Shown here in pieces: positions 38,713 to 48,024 of a stretch of 64,000 nucleotides of DNA. The position numbers were made by a program, and so were the translations under genes. The stretch is from Fodinibacter luteus (GTDB lineage Bacteria > Actinomycetota > Actinomycetes > Actinomycetales > Dermatophilaceae). Location: positions 62,001 through 126,000 of the forward strand of contig NZ_BAABGM010000008.1 of NCBI RefSeq assembly GCF_039541575.1, in the 5' to 3' direction. Numbering within the stretch: position 1 is the stretch's first letter; each line of letters begins with the position of its first letter. A model generated the notes under the pieces. That model worked only from the letters and a program-made list of their open reading frames with translations. It did no database searches and was not told the origin of the DNA.

Positions 38713-40683
38713 GTGGCCGACCCGTCGACGTACCGTCCGCGACCCGGCGAGATCCCGACCGACCCCGGGGTCTACCGGTTCCGTGACCGGGACGGTCGGG
38801 TCATCTACGTCGGCAAGGCGAAGAACCTCCGGGCGCGGCTGTCCTCCTACTTCCAGGACGTCGCCGCGCTCCACCACCGCACGGCGACGATGGTGCGCAC
38901 CGGCGCGAGCGTCGAGTGGACCGTCGTCTCGACCGAGGTCGAGGCGCTCCAGCTCGAGTACGCGTGGATCAAGGAGTTCGACCCGCGGTTCAACGTCAAG
39001 TACCGCGACGACAAGTCCTACCCCTACCTCGCGGTGACGATGGGCGAGGAGTTCCCCCGCGCCCAGGTGCTGCGCGGCGCCAAGCGCAAGGGCACCCGCT
39101 ACTTCGGGCCGTACGCCCACGCGTGGGCGATCCGCGAGACCCTCGACCTGGCGCTGCGCGTCTTCCCCGTGCGCACCTGCTCCGCGGGGGTGTTCAAGCG
39201 GGCCGGCCAGGTCGGGCGGCCCTGCCTGCTCGGCTACATCGACAAGTGCAGCGCCCCGTGCGTCGGGCGCGTCGACGCGCAGCGGCACCGCGAGATCGCC
39301 CAGGACTTCTGCGACTTCATGGCGGGGGAGACCGGCCGGTTCGTCGGCAGGCTGACCCGGGAGATGAAGGAGGCCGCCGCGGCGCTCGACTTCGAGCGCG
39401 CGGCACGGCTGCGCGACGACATCGGGGCCCTCGAGCGGGTCCTCGAGAAGTCGGCCGTCGTCCTGCCCGACGCCACGGACGCCGACGTCTTCGCCCTCGC
39501 CGAGGACGAGCTCGAGGTGGCCGTCCAGCTCTTCCACGTGCGCGGCGGGCGCGTTCGCGGCCAGCGCGGGTGGGTTGCGGAGCGCGACGCCGAGGCCACG
39601 CCGGAGGTCGTCGAGCACCTGCTCCAGCGCGTGTACGGACCGGAGACCGGCGACGCCGTGCCCCGCGAGGTGCTCGTGCCGGTGCTGCCCGACGACGCCG
39701 AGGCCCTTGCCACCTGGCTCTCCGGCCTGCGCGGGAGCCGGGTCGACCTGCGCGTGCCGAGGCGCGGTGACAAGCGCACCCTCATGGAGACGGTCGCCCG
39801 CAACGCGACGCAGAGCCTGGCCCGGCACAAGGTGGCCCGCGCGGGCGACCTCACGACGCGCAGCCAGGCGCTCCAGCAGATCCAGGACGCGCTCGACCTC
39901 GACGAGGCGCCGCTGCGCATCGAGTGCTTCGACATCAGCCACGTCCAGGGCACCCAGGTCGTCGGCTCGATGGTCGTCTTCGAGGACGGCCTGCCCCGCA
40001 AGTCGGAGTACCGCCGCTTCATCGTGCGGGGCGACGAGACCGGTGCCACCGACGACACGGCGGCGATGCACGAGGTGCTGACGCGTCGCTTCCGCCGCGG
40101 GCAGCGGGAGGAGGCCGACGATCCCGGCGGCGAGGGCGGCACCCGGCCCGCGCGGTTCGCCTACCGGCCCAACCTCGTCGTCGTCGACGGCGGGCTGCCC
40201 CAGGTCAACGCCGCGGCCCGGGCCCTTGAGGAGAGCGGCGTCGTCGACGTCGCCGTCGTCGGCCTCGCGAAGCGACTCGAGGAGGTCTGGGTCCCCGGCG
40301 AGGAGCATCCCCTCGTCCTCGCCCGCACGAGCGAGGGCCTCTACCTGCTCCAGCGGCTGCGCGACGAGGCGCACCGCTTCGCCGTGACGTTCCACCGCCA
40401 GCGGCGCTCGAAGGCGATGACCGCGAGCCGGCTCGACGGCATCCCGGGCCTCGGTGAGAAGCGGCGCAAGGCGCTGCTCGCCCGGTTCGGGTCGGTCAAG
40501 CGGATCCGGGCGGCGTCGGTCGAGGAGCTCGCCGACGTGCCCGGCATCGGACCTGCGCTCGCCGCGGTCGTTGCGGCAGAGTTGGGCTCCACCGCGGACA
40601 GCACGCCCGCGGTCAACCTCGCGACCGGTGAGGTCGTCGACGAGGAAGGAGCGAGCCGTGTCGATGCACCCGGACCCGCCTGA
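38713..40683 (+). CDS. uvrC: Excinuclease ABC subunit C
   Basis: The 656-residue protein has an N-terminal GIY-YIG nuclease domain (GVYRFRDRDGRVIYVGKAKN near residues 17-36) for the 3' incision. A UVR motif that binds UvrB lies near residues 215-250. The RNase H-like domain for the 5' incision carries its catalytic acids in IECFDISHVQGT and LVVVDGG, and two helix-hairpin-helix motifs close the protein (LDGIPGLGEKRRKALL and LADVPGIGPALA). A short insert (RGQREEADDPGGEGGTR) sits in the nuclease domain. Its end overlaps rapZ by 26 bp, starting the uvrC-rapZ-yvcK-whiA run conserved in actinobacteria. Confidence 0.97.
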   Translation: MADPSTYRPRPGEIPTDPGVYRFRDRDGRVIYVGKAKNLRARLSSYFQDVAALHHRTATMVRTGASVEWTVVSTEVEALQLEYAWIKEFDPRFNVKYRDDKSYPYLAVTMGEEFPRAQVLRGAKRKGTRYFGPYAHAWAIRETLDLALRVFPVRTCSAGVFKRAGQVGRPCLLGYIDKCSAPCVGRVDAQRHREIAQDFCDFMAGETGRFVGRLTREMKEAAAALDFERAARLRDDIGALERVLEKSAVVLPDATDADVFALAEDELEVAVQLFHVRGGRVRGQRGWVAERDAEATPEVVEHLLQRVYGPETGDAVPREVLVPVLPDDAEALATWLSGLRGSRVDLRVPRRGDKRTLMETVARNATQSLARHKVARAGDLTTRSQALQQIQDALDLDEAPLRIECFDISHVQGTQVVGSMVVFEDGLPRKSEYRRFIVRGDETGATDDTAAMHEVLTRRFRRGQREEADDPGGEGGTRPARFAYRPNLVVVDGGLPQVNAAARALEESGVVDVAVVGLAKRLEEVWVPGEEHPLVLARTSEGLYLLQRLRDEAHRFAVTFHRQRRSKAMTASRLDGIPGLGEKRRKALLARFGSVKRIRAASVEELADVPGIGPALAAVVAAELGSTADSTPAVNLATGEVVDEEGASRVDAPGPA

Positions 40684-41587
40684 CGACGGGGGGACCGTCG
40701 ACGGGGTCCCGGCCCCCGGCCCGAACGACTTCCTCATCGTGACCGGCATGAGCGGGGCGGGGCGGTCGACGGCCGCCAACGTCATCGAGGACCGCGGCTG
40801 GTACATCGTCGACAACCTGCCGCCCCAGCTGCTGTCCCCGATGGCCGAGCTCGCGGGGCGGGTACGGCGCAGCGGCGTGCCCGACCTGCGGATCGCCGCC
40901 GTCGTCGACGTGCGCGCCCGGGCCTTCCACTCCCAGCTGCAGGCCGGGCTCGCGGCCCTGCGCGACGCGGGCTGGCAGCCGCACCTCATCTTCCTCGACG
41001 CGACCGACGAGGCCCTCGTGCGCCGCTTCGAGAGCGTGCGCCGGCCGCACCCGCTCCAGGGCGAGGGCCGGCTCCTCGACGGCATCCAGGCCGAGCGAGA
41101 GATGCTGCGCGACCTGCGCGCCGAGTCACAGGTCGTCATCGACACCTCGGGCCTGAACGTCCACCAGCTCGGCCGCAAGCTCATCCCCGTCCTGGGGGTC
41201 GAGGGCGGGCCGAGCGTGCGGCTGGCCCTCATGTCCTTCGGCTTCAAGTACGGCGTCCCCCTGGACGCCGACTTCGTGTTCGACATGCGCTTCCTGCCCA
41301 ACCCGTTCTGGGTCCCCGAGCTGCGGGCGCTCACGGGGGCCGACGCCCCCGTCGCGGACTGGGTCATGGGCCAGGAGGGTGCGGGCCAGTTCCTCGACCG
41401 CGTCGTCGACCTGCTCGAGCCGGTGACGTCCGGGTACCTGCGTGAGGGGCGGCGCTACGCGACGGTCGCCATCGGGTGCACGGGGGGCAAGCACCGGTCG
41501 GTCGCGATGACCCAGGCCGTCGCCGCCCGGCTCACGAGCGACGCGGTCGCCACCTTCGTCGTCCACCGCGACCTGGGGCGCGAGTGA
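40658..41587 (+). CDS. rapZ: RapZ/YvcJ family nucleotide-binding protein
   Basis: The 309-residue protein has a P-loop written GMSGAGRST near residue 30, in which the usual Lys is Arg, as in mycobacterial homologues. This is followed by ERGW-like DRGWYIVDNLPPQLL. The C-terminal domain holds SFGFKYGVPLDADFVFDMRF and IGCTGGKHRSVAM, the conserved RapZ signature. In enterobacteria RapZ controls an RNA that sets GlmS levels; actinobacteria lack that RNA, so its role here is unknown. GTG 40658 is chosen for GGAAGGAG upstream. It overlaps uvrC by 26 bp and yvcK by 4 bp. Confidence 0.94.
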   Translation: MSMHPDPPDDGGTVDGVPAPGPNDFLIVTGMSGAGRSTAANVIEDRGWYIVDNLPPQLLSPMAELAGRVRRSGVPDLRIAAVVDVRARAFHSQLQAGLAALRDAGWQPHLIFLDATDEALVRRFESVRRPHPLQGEGRLLDGIQAEREMLRDLRAESQVVIDTSGLNVHQLGRKLIPVLGVEGGPSVRLALMSFGFKYGVPLDADFVFDMRFLPNPFWVPELRALTGADAPVADWVMGQEGAGQFLDRVVDLLEPVTSGYLREGRRYATVAIGCTGGKHRSVAMTQAVAARLTSDAVATFVVHRDLGRE

Positions 41588-42540
41588 CGGGCCCGGTCGT
41601 CGCCGCGCTCGGCGGGGGCCACGGGCTCGCCGCCACCCTGACCGCCCTGCGGTACGTCACCGACGAGCTCACGGCGATCGTCACCGTCGCCGACGACGGC
41701 GGCTCGAGCGGCCGGCTGCGCGAGGAGTTCGGCGTCCTGCCACCCGGCGACCTGCGGATGGCCCTCGCCGCCCTGTGCAGCGAGAGCGAGTGGGGGCACA
41801 CCTGGCGCGATGTCCTGCAGCACCGGTTCGCCGGGGACGGCCCCCTCGGCGGCCATGCCCTCGGCAACCTCCTCATCATCGCGCTGTGGGAGCTGCACGA
41901 TGACCCCGTCGCCGGGCTCGACCTCGTCGCGCGGCTGCTGCAGGCGCAGGGGCGGGTCCTGCCGATGGCGGCCGTCCCCCTGACCATCGAGGCCGACGTC
42001 AGCGGCCTCGACCCCGCCGACCCGGATGCCGTGCGCGTCGTCCGGGGGCAGGCCACCGTCGCCGTCACCCCGGGCACGGTCGAGACGGTGCGCCTCGTGC
42101 CGGCCGACCCACCGGCCTACCCGGAGTCGGTGGCGGCGATCCGCAGCGCCGACTGGGTCGTCCTCGGCCCGGGGTCGTGGTTCACCTCCGTCATGACCCA
42201 CCTCCTCGTCCCCGAGGTCCGCGAGGCGCTCGAGGTGACCCGGGCGCGCCGCCTCCTCGTGCTCAACCTCGACCCCGGCACGGGGGAGACGGCCGGGTTC
42301 AGCGCCGAGCGGCACCTCGAGACGTTCGCGGCTCTCGCGCCGCGGCTGCGGCTCGACGCCGTGCTCGCCGACCCCGCCGTCGTCGACGACGCGGAGCACC
42401 TCGCCGAGCACTGCACTCGCCTCGGCGCCAGCCTGTTCGTCGCCACGGTGGGTCGCCGCGACCGGCCCGGTGAGCACGATCCGCTGCGCTTCGCGGCGGC
42501 CCTGCGGGACATCGTGACGACCTCGCGACCGGCCCCGTGA
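41584..42540 (+). CDS. yvcK: YvcK/CofD-like gluconeogenesis factor
   Basis: The 318-residue protein begins with the family motif VAALGGGHGLAATLTALR and contains VADDGGSSGRLREEFG, LPPGDLRMALAAL, GGHALGNLLIIAL and LGPGSWFTSVMTHLLVP. Family members bind UDP-sugars and are needed for growth on gluconeogenic carbon and for normal cell-wall synthesis; they share a fold with CofD, though F420 synthesis is not implied. It is translationally coupled to rapZ (GTGA, 41584-41587), and whiA begins 20 bp after its stop. Confidence 0.95.
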   Translation: MTGPVVAALGGGHGLAATLTALRYVTDELTAIVTVADDGGSSGRLREEFGVLPPGDLRMALAALCSESEWGHTWRDVLQHRFAGDGPLGGHALGNLLIIALWELHDDPVAGLDLVARLLQAQGRVLPMAAVPLTIEADVSGLDPADPDAVRVVRGQATVAVTPGTVETVRLVPADPPAYPESVAAIRSADWVVLGPGSWFTSVMTHLLVPEVREALEVTRARRLLVLNLDPGTGETAGFSAERHLETFAALAPRLRLDAVLADPAVVDDAEHLAEHCTRLGASLFVATVGRRDRPGEHDPLRFAAALRDIVTTSRPAP

Positions 42541-42560
42541 CCCGTGGCAGGATGACGGCC

Positions 42561-43541
42561 ATGGCGATGACCGCGAAGGTGAAGGATGAGCTGAGCAGGC
42601 ACGTCGTGACCAAACCGTGCTGCCGCAAGTCCGAGGTCGCCGCGACACTGAGGTTCGCCGGGGGGCTGCACATCATCGGGGGGCGCATCGTCGTCGAGGC
42701 GGAGCTCGACACGGCGAACGCCGCGCGTCGGCTGCGACGCGAGCTCACCGAGGTCTACGGCCACACCCCGGAGGTCCTCGTCCTCGCGGCCGGAGGGCTG
42801 CGCAAGGGCAGCCGCTACGTCGTGCGCGTCGTGCACGACGGGGAGTCGCTCGCGCGCCAGACGGGCCTCATCGACAGCCGGGGCCGCCCGGTGCGGGGGC
42901 TGCCGCCGAAGGTCGTCAGCGGGTCGGTGTGCGATGCCGAGGCGGCGTGGCGAGGCGCGTTCCTCGCGCACGGGTCGCTCACCGAGCCGGGACGGTCGTC
43001 CGCGCTCGAGGTGACCTGCCCCGGGCCCGAGGCCGCACTCGCCCTCGTCGGCGCGGCCCGGCGGCTCGGCATCTCGGCGAAGGCCCGCGAGGTCCGCGGG
43101 GTCGACCGGGTCGTCATCCGCGACGGTGACGCCATCGGCGCGATGCTGACCCGGCTCGGGGCGCACGACGCCGTCCTGGCCTGGGAGGAGCGCCGCATCC
43201 GGCGAGAGGTGCGTGCCACCGCCAACCGGCTCGCGAACTTCGACGACGCCAACCTGCGCCGGTCGGCCCGGGCGGCCGTCGCCGCGGGGGCCCGGGTCGA
43301 GCGGGCGCTCGAGATCCTCGGTGACGAGATCCCCGACCACCTGCGCGAGGCCGGCGAGCTGCGGCTCACCCACAAGGAGGCCTCCCTCGAGGAGCTCGGC
43401 CAGCTCGCCCAGCCGCCGATGACGAAGGACGCCGTCGCCGGCCGGATCCGGCGACTGCTCGCGATGGCCGACCGGCGGGCGGCCGACGACGGCATCCCGA
43501 ACACCGAGGCGGGCCTGACCGCCGACATGCTCGACACCTGA
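42561..43541 (+). CDS. whiA: WhiA sporulation/cell-division regulator
   Basis: The 326-residue protein begins MAMTAKVKDELSRHV, matching known WhiA starts; an upstream in-frame GTG (42537) overlapping yvcK is rejected for this reason. The N-terminal half is a LAGLIDADG-like fold (FAGGLHIIGGRIVVEAEL, then AAWRGAFLAHGSLTEPGRSS). The C-terminal helix-turn-helix ends with LGQLAQPPMTKDAVAGRIRR. WhiA controls cell division and sporulation genes in Streptomyces and is kept in non-sporulating actinobacteria. A CAGGAT box ends 7 nt before the ATG, so it may also have its own leaderless promoter inside the operon. Confidence 0.97.
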   Translation: MAMTAKVKDELSRHVVTKPCCRKSEVAATLRFAGGLHIIGGRIVVEAELDTANAARRLRRELTEVYGHTPEVLVLAAGGLRKGSRYVVRVVHDGESLARQTGLIDSRGRPVRGLPPKVVSGSVCDAEAAWRGAFLAHGSLTEPGRSSALEVTCPGPEAALALVGAARRLGISAKAREVRGVDRVVIRDGDAIGAMLTRLGAHDAVLAWEERRIRREVRATANRLANFDDANLRRSARAAVAAGARVERALEILGDEIPDHLREAGELRLTHKEASLEELGQLAQPPMTKDAVAGRIRRLLAMADRRAADDGIPNTEAGLTADMLDT

Positions 43542-43574
43542 CGCCCGAGGGTTTGCCGGACACCCGATGAATCC

Positions 43575-43589
43575 AGACGCCGGGCGTCT
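43575..43589. promoter_or_regulatory. Perfect 15-bp palindrome upstream of gap
   Basis: AGACGCC-G-GGCGTCT lies 34 nt after the whiA stop. It could be a weak terminator for whiA or an operator for gap. A stem of seven with a one-base centre is too tight for a normal terminator loop, which favours protein binding. Confidence 0.4.
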
Positions 43590-43593
43590 CATG

Positions 43594-43607
43594 CGTAAAC
43601 GGTTACT
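43594..43607. promoter_or_regulatory. LacI/GalR-type operator candidate upstream of gap
   Basis: CGTAAACGGTTACT matches the cre-like pattern TGnAAnCGnTnnCA except for the outer T/A on each side. Its core GTAAACGGTTAC resembles many LacI-family operators. It lies between whiA and the TAGGGT -10 candidate (43651-43656) and resembles the pyk palindrome in style. Confidence 0.5.
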
Positions 43608-43650
43608 CGCCCGTACCCCGGACGCCTCGCAGCGGCCTCCGGGGTGGGTC

Positions 43651-43656
43651 TAGGGT
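43651..43656 (+). promoter_or_regulatory. -10 box candidate for gap operon
   Basis: TAGGGT would give a leader of about 58 nt before GTG 43721. GGAAGG follows as the ribosome-binding site. No strong -35 is visible. Confidence 0.45.
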
Positions 43657-43720
43657 GGGAGAGGAACCCCCTGTGCCGCTCATCGGCGGCACGCCCGATG
43701 AGTGGAAGGCAGCACATACC

Positions 43721-44725
<1,005 letters not shown>

Positions 44726-44744
44726 GCGGACGGGACCGACCGAC

Positions 44745-45950
44745 ATGGGTGACATCGCCTCGCTGGGCGACCTGCGCGGCAAGCGCGTGCTCGTCCGATC
44801 CGACCTCAACGTGCCCCTCGACGGCACGACGATCACGGACGACGGCCGGATCCGGGCGTCGGTCCCGACCATCTCGCAGCTCGCCGAGGCGGGCGCACGC
44901 GTCATCGTGTGCGCCCACCTCGGCCGGCCCAAGGGCGCTCCCGAGGAGCGCTACTCACTCGCGCCCGTCGTCGACCGGCTCTCCGAGCTGCTCGGCCGCC
45001 CGGTCACCTTCGCCACGGACACCGTCGGCGAGAGCGCGCGGGCGGCCGTCGCCGCGATGGCCGACGGTGACGTCGTGCTGCTCGAGAACCTCCGGTTCAA
45101 CCCCGGGGAGACGGCCAAGACCGACGAGGACCGCGCGGAGTTCGCCGACGCCCTCGCCGCTCTCGCCGACGCGTACGTGTCCGACGGGTTCGGCGTCGTG
45201 CACCGCAAGCAGGCGTCGGTCTACGACGTCGCGACGCGGCTCCCCTCGGCCATGGGCGGCCTCGTGCGCACCGAGGTCGAGGTGCTCCAGCGCCTCACCG
45301 TCGACCCCGAGCGCCCCTACGCCGTCGTCCTCGGCGGTGCGAAGGTCGCCGACAAGCTCGCCGTCATCGACAACCTCATGGGCACTGCCGACCGCCTGCT
45401 CATCGGGGGTGGCATGCTCTTCACCTTCCTCGCGGCCCAGGGCCACGAGATCGGCACGAGCCTGTTCGACGCCGACAGCCTCGACGCGTGCAAGGAGTAC
45501 CTCGAGCGCGCCGAGCGCACCGGGGTCGAGATCATCCTCCCGGTCGACGTCGTGTGCGGTCGCGAGTTCTCCGCGGACACCGAGACGGTGACCGTCGCGG
45601 CGGACGCGATCCCGGCCGACATGATGGGCCTGGACATCGGCCCGCGCTCGGCCGAGCTCTACGCCGACCGGCTCGCCGACACCCGCACCGTCTTCTGGAA
45701 CGGCCCGATGGGCGCCTTCGAGATGGAGCCCTTCGCCGCCGGCACCCGGCGGCTCGCCGAGGCGCTCGTCGAGGTCACGGCGCAGGGCGCGCTCACGGTG
45801 GTCGGTGGCGGCGACTCGGCCGCGGCCGTGCGCCAGCTCGGCTTCGCCGACGACCAGTTCGGCCACATCTCCACCGGTGGCGGTGCCTCCCTCGAGTACC
45901 TCGAGGGCAAGGAGCTGCCCGGCATCTCCATCCTGACGAAGGAGCACTGA
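44745..45950 (+). CDS. pgk: Phosphoglycerate kinase
   Basis: The 401-residue two-lobed kinase has the substrate-binding N-terminal motif KRVLVRSDLNVPLDG and HLGRPKG near residue 62. The nucleotide-binding C-terminal half contains VVLGGAKVADKLAVIDNL and VVGGGDSAAAVRQLG. It transfers phosphate from 1,3-bisphosphoglycerate to ADP. It begins 19 bp after gap and tpiA starts 4 bp after its stop, so the three glycolytic genes are one unit. Confidence 0.98.
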   Translation: MGDIASLGDLRGKRVLVRSDLNVPLDGTTITDDGRIRASVPTISQLAEAGARVIVCAHLGRPKGAPEERYSLAPVVDRLSELLGRPVTFATDTVGESARAAVAAMADGDVVLLENLRFNPGETAKTDEDRAEFADALAALADAYVSDGFGVVHRKQASVYDVATRLPSAMGGLVRTEVEVLQRLTVDPERPYAVVLGGAKVADKLAVIDNLMGTADRLLIGGGMLFTFLAAQGHEIGTSLFDADSLDACKEYLERAERTGVEIILPVDVVCGREFSADTETVTVAADAIPADMMGLDIGPRSAELYADRLADTRTVFWNGPMGAFEMEPFAAGTRRLAEALVEVTAQGALTVVGGGDSAAAVRQLGFADDQFGHISTGGGASLEYLEGKELPGISILTKEH

Positions 45951-45954
45951 ACGC

Positions 45955-46752
45955 ATGACCTCCGGCCGCACCCCCCTCCTGGCGGGCAACTGGAAGATGA
46001 ACCTCGACCACCTCCAGGCCACCCACCTCGTCCAGAAGCTCGACTGGACGCTCAAGGACGGCAAGCACGACTTCGGGGCGGTCGAGGTGGCGGTGCTGCC
46101 GCCGTTCACCGACATCCGCAGCGTGCAGACCCTCATCGACGGTGACCGCCTCGAGCTCAAGCACGGAGCGCAGGACCTGTCCATGCACGACTCGGGGGCC
46201 TACACCGGCGAGGTGAGCGGCGCGTTCCTCGCCAAGCTCGGCTGCACCTACGTCACCGTCGGGCACAGCGAGCGTCGCGAGTACCACCACGAGGACGACG
46301 CCGTCGTCAACGCGAAGGTCAAGGCCGCCTTCCGGCACGGGCTCACCCCGATCTTCTGCTGCGGCGAGGGCCTCGAGGTCCGTCAGGCCGGCACCCACGT
46401 CGAGCACGTGCTCGCCCAGGTCGAGGCGGGCCTCGACGGGCTGCCCGTCGAGCAGGCCCGCACGGTCGTCATCGCCTACGAGCCCATCTGGGCCATCGGC
46501 ACCGGCGAGGTCGCGACGCCCGAGGACGCGCAGGAGGTCTGCGCCGCCATCCGCACCAAGCTCGCCGAGCTCTACAGCGGCGACGTCGCGGACGGCATCC
46601 GGGTGCTCTACGGCGGGTCGGTGAACTCCGGCAACGTCGCGGCGATCATGGCCAAGGAGGACGTCGACGGCGCCCTCGTCGGCGGGGCGTCGATCGACCC
46701 GGCCGAGTTCGCGGCCATCTGCCGGTTCCGGGACCACCTCGCGACGTCGTGA
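45955..46752 (+). CDS. tpiA: Triosephosphate isomerase
   Basis: The 265-residue TIM barrel shows AGNWKMNLDHLQATHLV at the start, the catalytic His in VTVGHSERREY, the catalytic Glu in VIAYEPIWAIGTG and the flexible loop that follows (EVATPEDAQEV), then YGGSVNSGNV. It interconverts dihydroxyacetone phosphate and glyceraldehyde 3-phosphate. GAAGGAG within the pgk end serves as its ribosome-binding site. A promoter box for secG lies 35 bp beyond its stop. Confidence 0.98.
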   Translation: MTSGRTPLLAGNWKMNLDHLQATHLVQKLDWTLKDGKHDFGAVEVAVLPPFTDIRSVQTLIDGDRLELKHGAQDLSMHDSGAYTGEVSGAFLAKLGCTYVTVGHSERREYHHEDDAVVNAKVKAAFRHGLTPIFCCGEGLEVRQAGTHVEHVLAQVEAGLDGLPVEQARTVVIAYEPIWAIGTGEVATPEDAQEVCAAIRTKLAELYSGDVADGIRVLYGGSVNSGNVAAIMAKEDVDGALVGGASIDPAEFAAICRFRDHLATS

Positions 46753-46770
46753 CCCGGGCCTGACGGGGAC

Positions 46771-46792
46771 AACCGCGGGCAGCGGTTATCCT
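46771..46792 (+). promoter_or_regulatory. secG -10 box with overlapping inverted repeat
   Basis: TATCCT (46787-46792) is a promoter candidate. AACCGC (46771-46776) and GCGGTT (46782-46787) form a 6-bp inverted repeat that touches it, possibly an operator or a short terminator for tpiA. A TTG lies 7 nt after the box at 46800. Confidence 0.4.
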
Positions 46793-46832
46793 TGACCGGT
46801 TGTCCCCCCGACCCCGCACGAAGGATTCACAC

Positions 46833-47075
46833 GTGGACGCGGTTCGCATCGGCCTCCAGGTCCTCCTGGTCCTCGGTGGCCTGTTCCTGACCCTGCTCAT
46901 CCTGCTCCACAAGGGCAAGGGTGGCGGGATGTCCGACATGTTCGGCGGTGGGATGTCCAGCTCGCTCGGCGGCTCGTCCGTCGCGGAGCGCAACCTCGAC
47001 CGGATCACGATCGCGGTCGCGCTCGTGTGGTTCACCTGCGTCGTCGGTCTCGGCGTCCTCGAGCGCTTCGCCTGA
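46833..47075 (+). CDS. secG: Preprotein translocase subunit SecG
   Basis: The 80-residue protein has two membrane spans (IGLQVLLVLGGLFLTLLILLH and ITIAVALVWFTCVVGLGVL) separated by the conserved Gly/Ser-rich loop GKGGGMSDMFGGGMSSSLGG. It is the small non-essential subunit of the SecYEG channel. GTG 46833 is supported by AAGGA at good spacing and by family alignment. An in-frame TTG at 46800, 7 nt after TATCCT, would add eleven residues (MSPRPRTKDSH) and could start a leaderless version. Confidence 0.95.
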   Translation: MDAVRIGLQVLLVLGGLFLTLLILLHKGKGGGMSDMFGGGMSSSLGGSSVAERNLDRITIAVALVWFTCVVGLGVLERFA

Positions 47076-47089
47076 CAGGGAGTCTTCAC

Positions 47090-47440
47090 ATGGCTGGTGG
47101 TAACGCGATCCGTGGGTCGCGCGTCGGGGCAGGCCCGATGGGAGAGGCCGAGCGCGGCGAGGTCGCCCCGCGCGTCCACGTCTCGTTCTGGTGCTCCAAC
47201 GGGCACGAGACGCGCCCGAGCTTCTCCGAGGAGCCCGGGCTCGCGATCCCCGAGCAGTGGGACTGTCCACGCTGCGGCTTCCCCGCGGGACGCGAGCAGG
47301 ACAACCCTCCGGCACCGCCCAAGGTGGAGCCGTACAAGACCCACCTCGCGTACGTCAAGGAGCGCCGCTCCGACGCCGACGGCGAGGCCATCCTCGACGA
47401 GGCGCTCGAGTCGCTGCGCGACCGCGGCCTCATCCAGTAG
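47090..47440 (+). CDS. rbpA: RNA polymerase-binding protein RbpA
   Basis: The 116-residue protein has the RbpA layout. A flexible N-terminal tail (MAGGNAIRGSRVGAGPMGE) is followed by a core domain with metal-ligand-like cysteines (WCSNGHET and WDCPRCGFPAG), a basic linker (KTHLAYVKERRS) and a C-terminal sigma-interacting domain (EAILDEALESLRDRGLIQ). It binds RNA polymerase and group I/II sigma factors and stabilises open complexes, so it affects nearly all promoters in this window. AGGGAG precedes the ATG. It lies 14 bp after secG, co-transcribed as in other actinobacteria. Confidence 0.97.
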   Translation: MAGGNAIRGSRVGAGPMGEAERGEVAPRVHVSFWCSNGHETRPSFSEEPGLAIPEQWDCPRCGFPAGREQDNPPAPPKVEPYKTHLAYVKERRSDADGEAILDEALESLRDRGLIQ

Positions 47441-47493
47441 CGGCGGCCTCGTCCAGTCACCGCGGCATCCGGCCCAGAGCCGCGGCCGTGCAC

Positions 47494-47508
47494 GACCGGA
47501 GACCGGTC
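47494..47508. terminator. Short hairpin between convergent rbpA and DUF3806 genes
   Basis: GACCGG (47494-47499) pairs with CCGGTC (47503-47508) around AGA. It touches the stop codon of the minus-strand gene and may serve both directions weakly. Confidence 0.4.
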
Positions 47509-48016
47509 AGCCGCGACCCGCGCGCGCCAGGTGGGCGGTGACGCCCTCGACCCACCCGCTCTCGCGGCCCATCCAGCGCACGGCGACGAGCATCCGCGTC
47601 ACGACGGGGATGCCGCGCCGTGGCGGCTCGACCGCGAGGTCGGTGCCGAACGGGTCGGTGCTCACGACCCAGCGGTAGCCCGCGGTCGCGACGAGGTGGT
47701 CGCCGATCGCCGCGCCGATGACGGCGACGACGCCCGAGGCGTCCGCGGCCTCGTCGTGCGCCGCCAGCGCGCCCTCGTAGGCGGCCGCGATGCTCGCGAG
47801 GTCCTCCGGCCGGATGCCGTGCGCGGCGTACTCGGCGCGCGCGGCGTCGAGCACCGCCTCCTCCTCGGGGGACGGGCGCCGGACGCCGACCTCCTCGACC
47901 GGTTCGACGCCGTCGGGGGCCCCACCGTCGAAGGCGCCGCCGTCGGACGCGTCGTCGGGATCACCGGCCCCGGGGTCGTCGACGCCTCGGCCGCGGATCC
48001 TGTCGAGCAGTCCCAT
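47507..48016 (-). CDS. DUF3806-like protein at the end of the pentose phosphate operon
   Basis: With ATG 48016 the protein has 169 residues (MGLLDRIRGRG). An ATG at 48028 overlapping the pgl stop (ATGA) is equally possible and adds four residues. Residues about 12-50 are acidic and disordered (DDPGAGDPDDASDGG). From about 60 onward the segment GVVAVIGAAIGDHLVATAGY, then RWVVSTDPFGTDLAVEPP, matches the DUF3806 pattern. No catalytic motif or membrane segment is visible. It is the seventh and last gene of the tightly coupled tkt operon, which hints at a link to pentose phosphate metabolism; the function is not known. Confidence 0.75.
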   Translation of the reverse strand: MGLLDRIRGRGVDDPGAGDPDDASDGGAFDGGAPDGVEPVEEVGVRRPSPEEEAVLDAARAEYAAHGIRPEDLASIAAAYEGALAAHDEAADASGVVAVIGAAIGDHLVATAGYRWVVSTDPFGTDLAVEPPRRGIPVVTRMLVAVRWMGRESGWVEGVTAHLARAGRG

Positions 48017-48024
48017 GCGCCCGA

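Noticed and set aside
38461..41367. Minus-strand frame of nearly 970 codons opposite uvrC and rapZ
   Set aside because: It covers genes with complete catalytic motifs and its protein is low-complexity.
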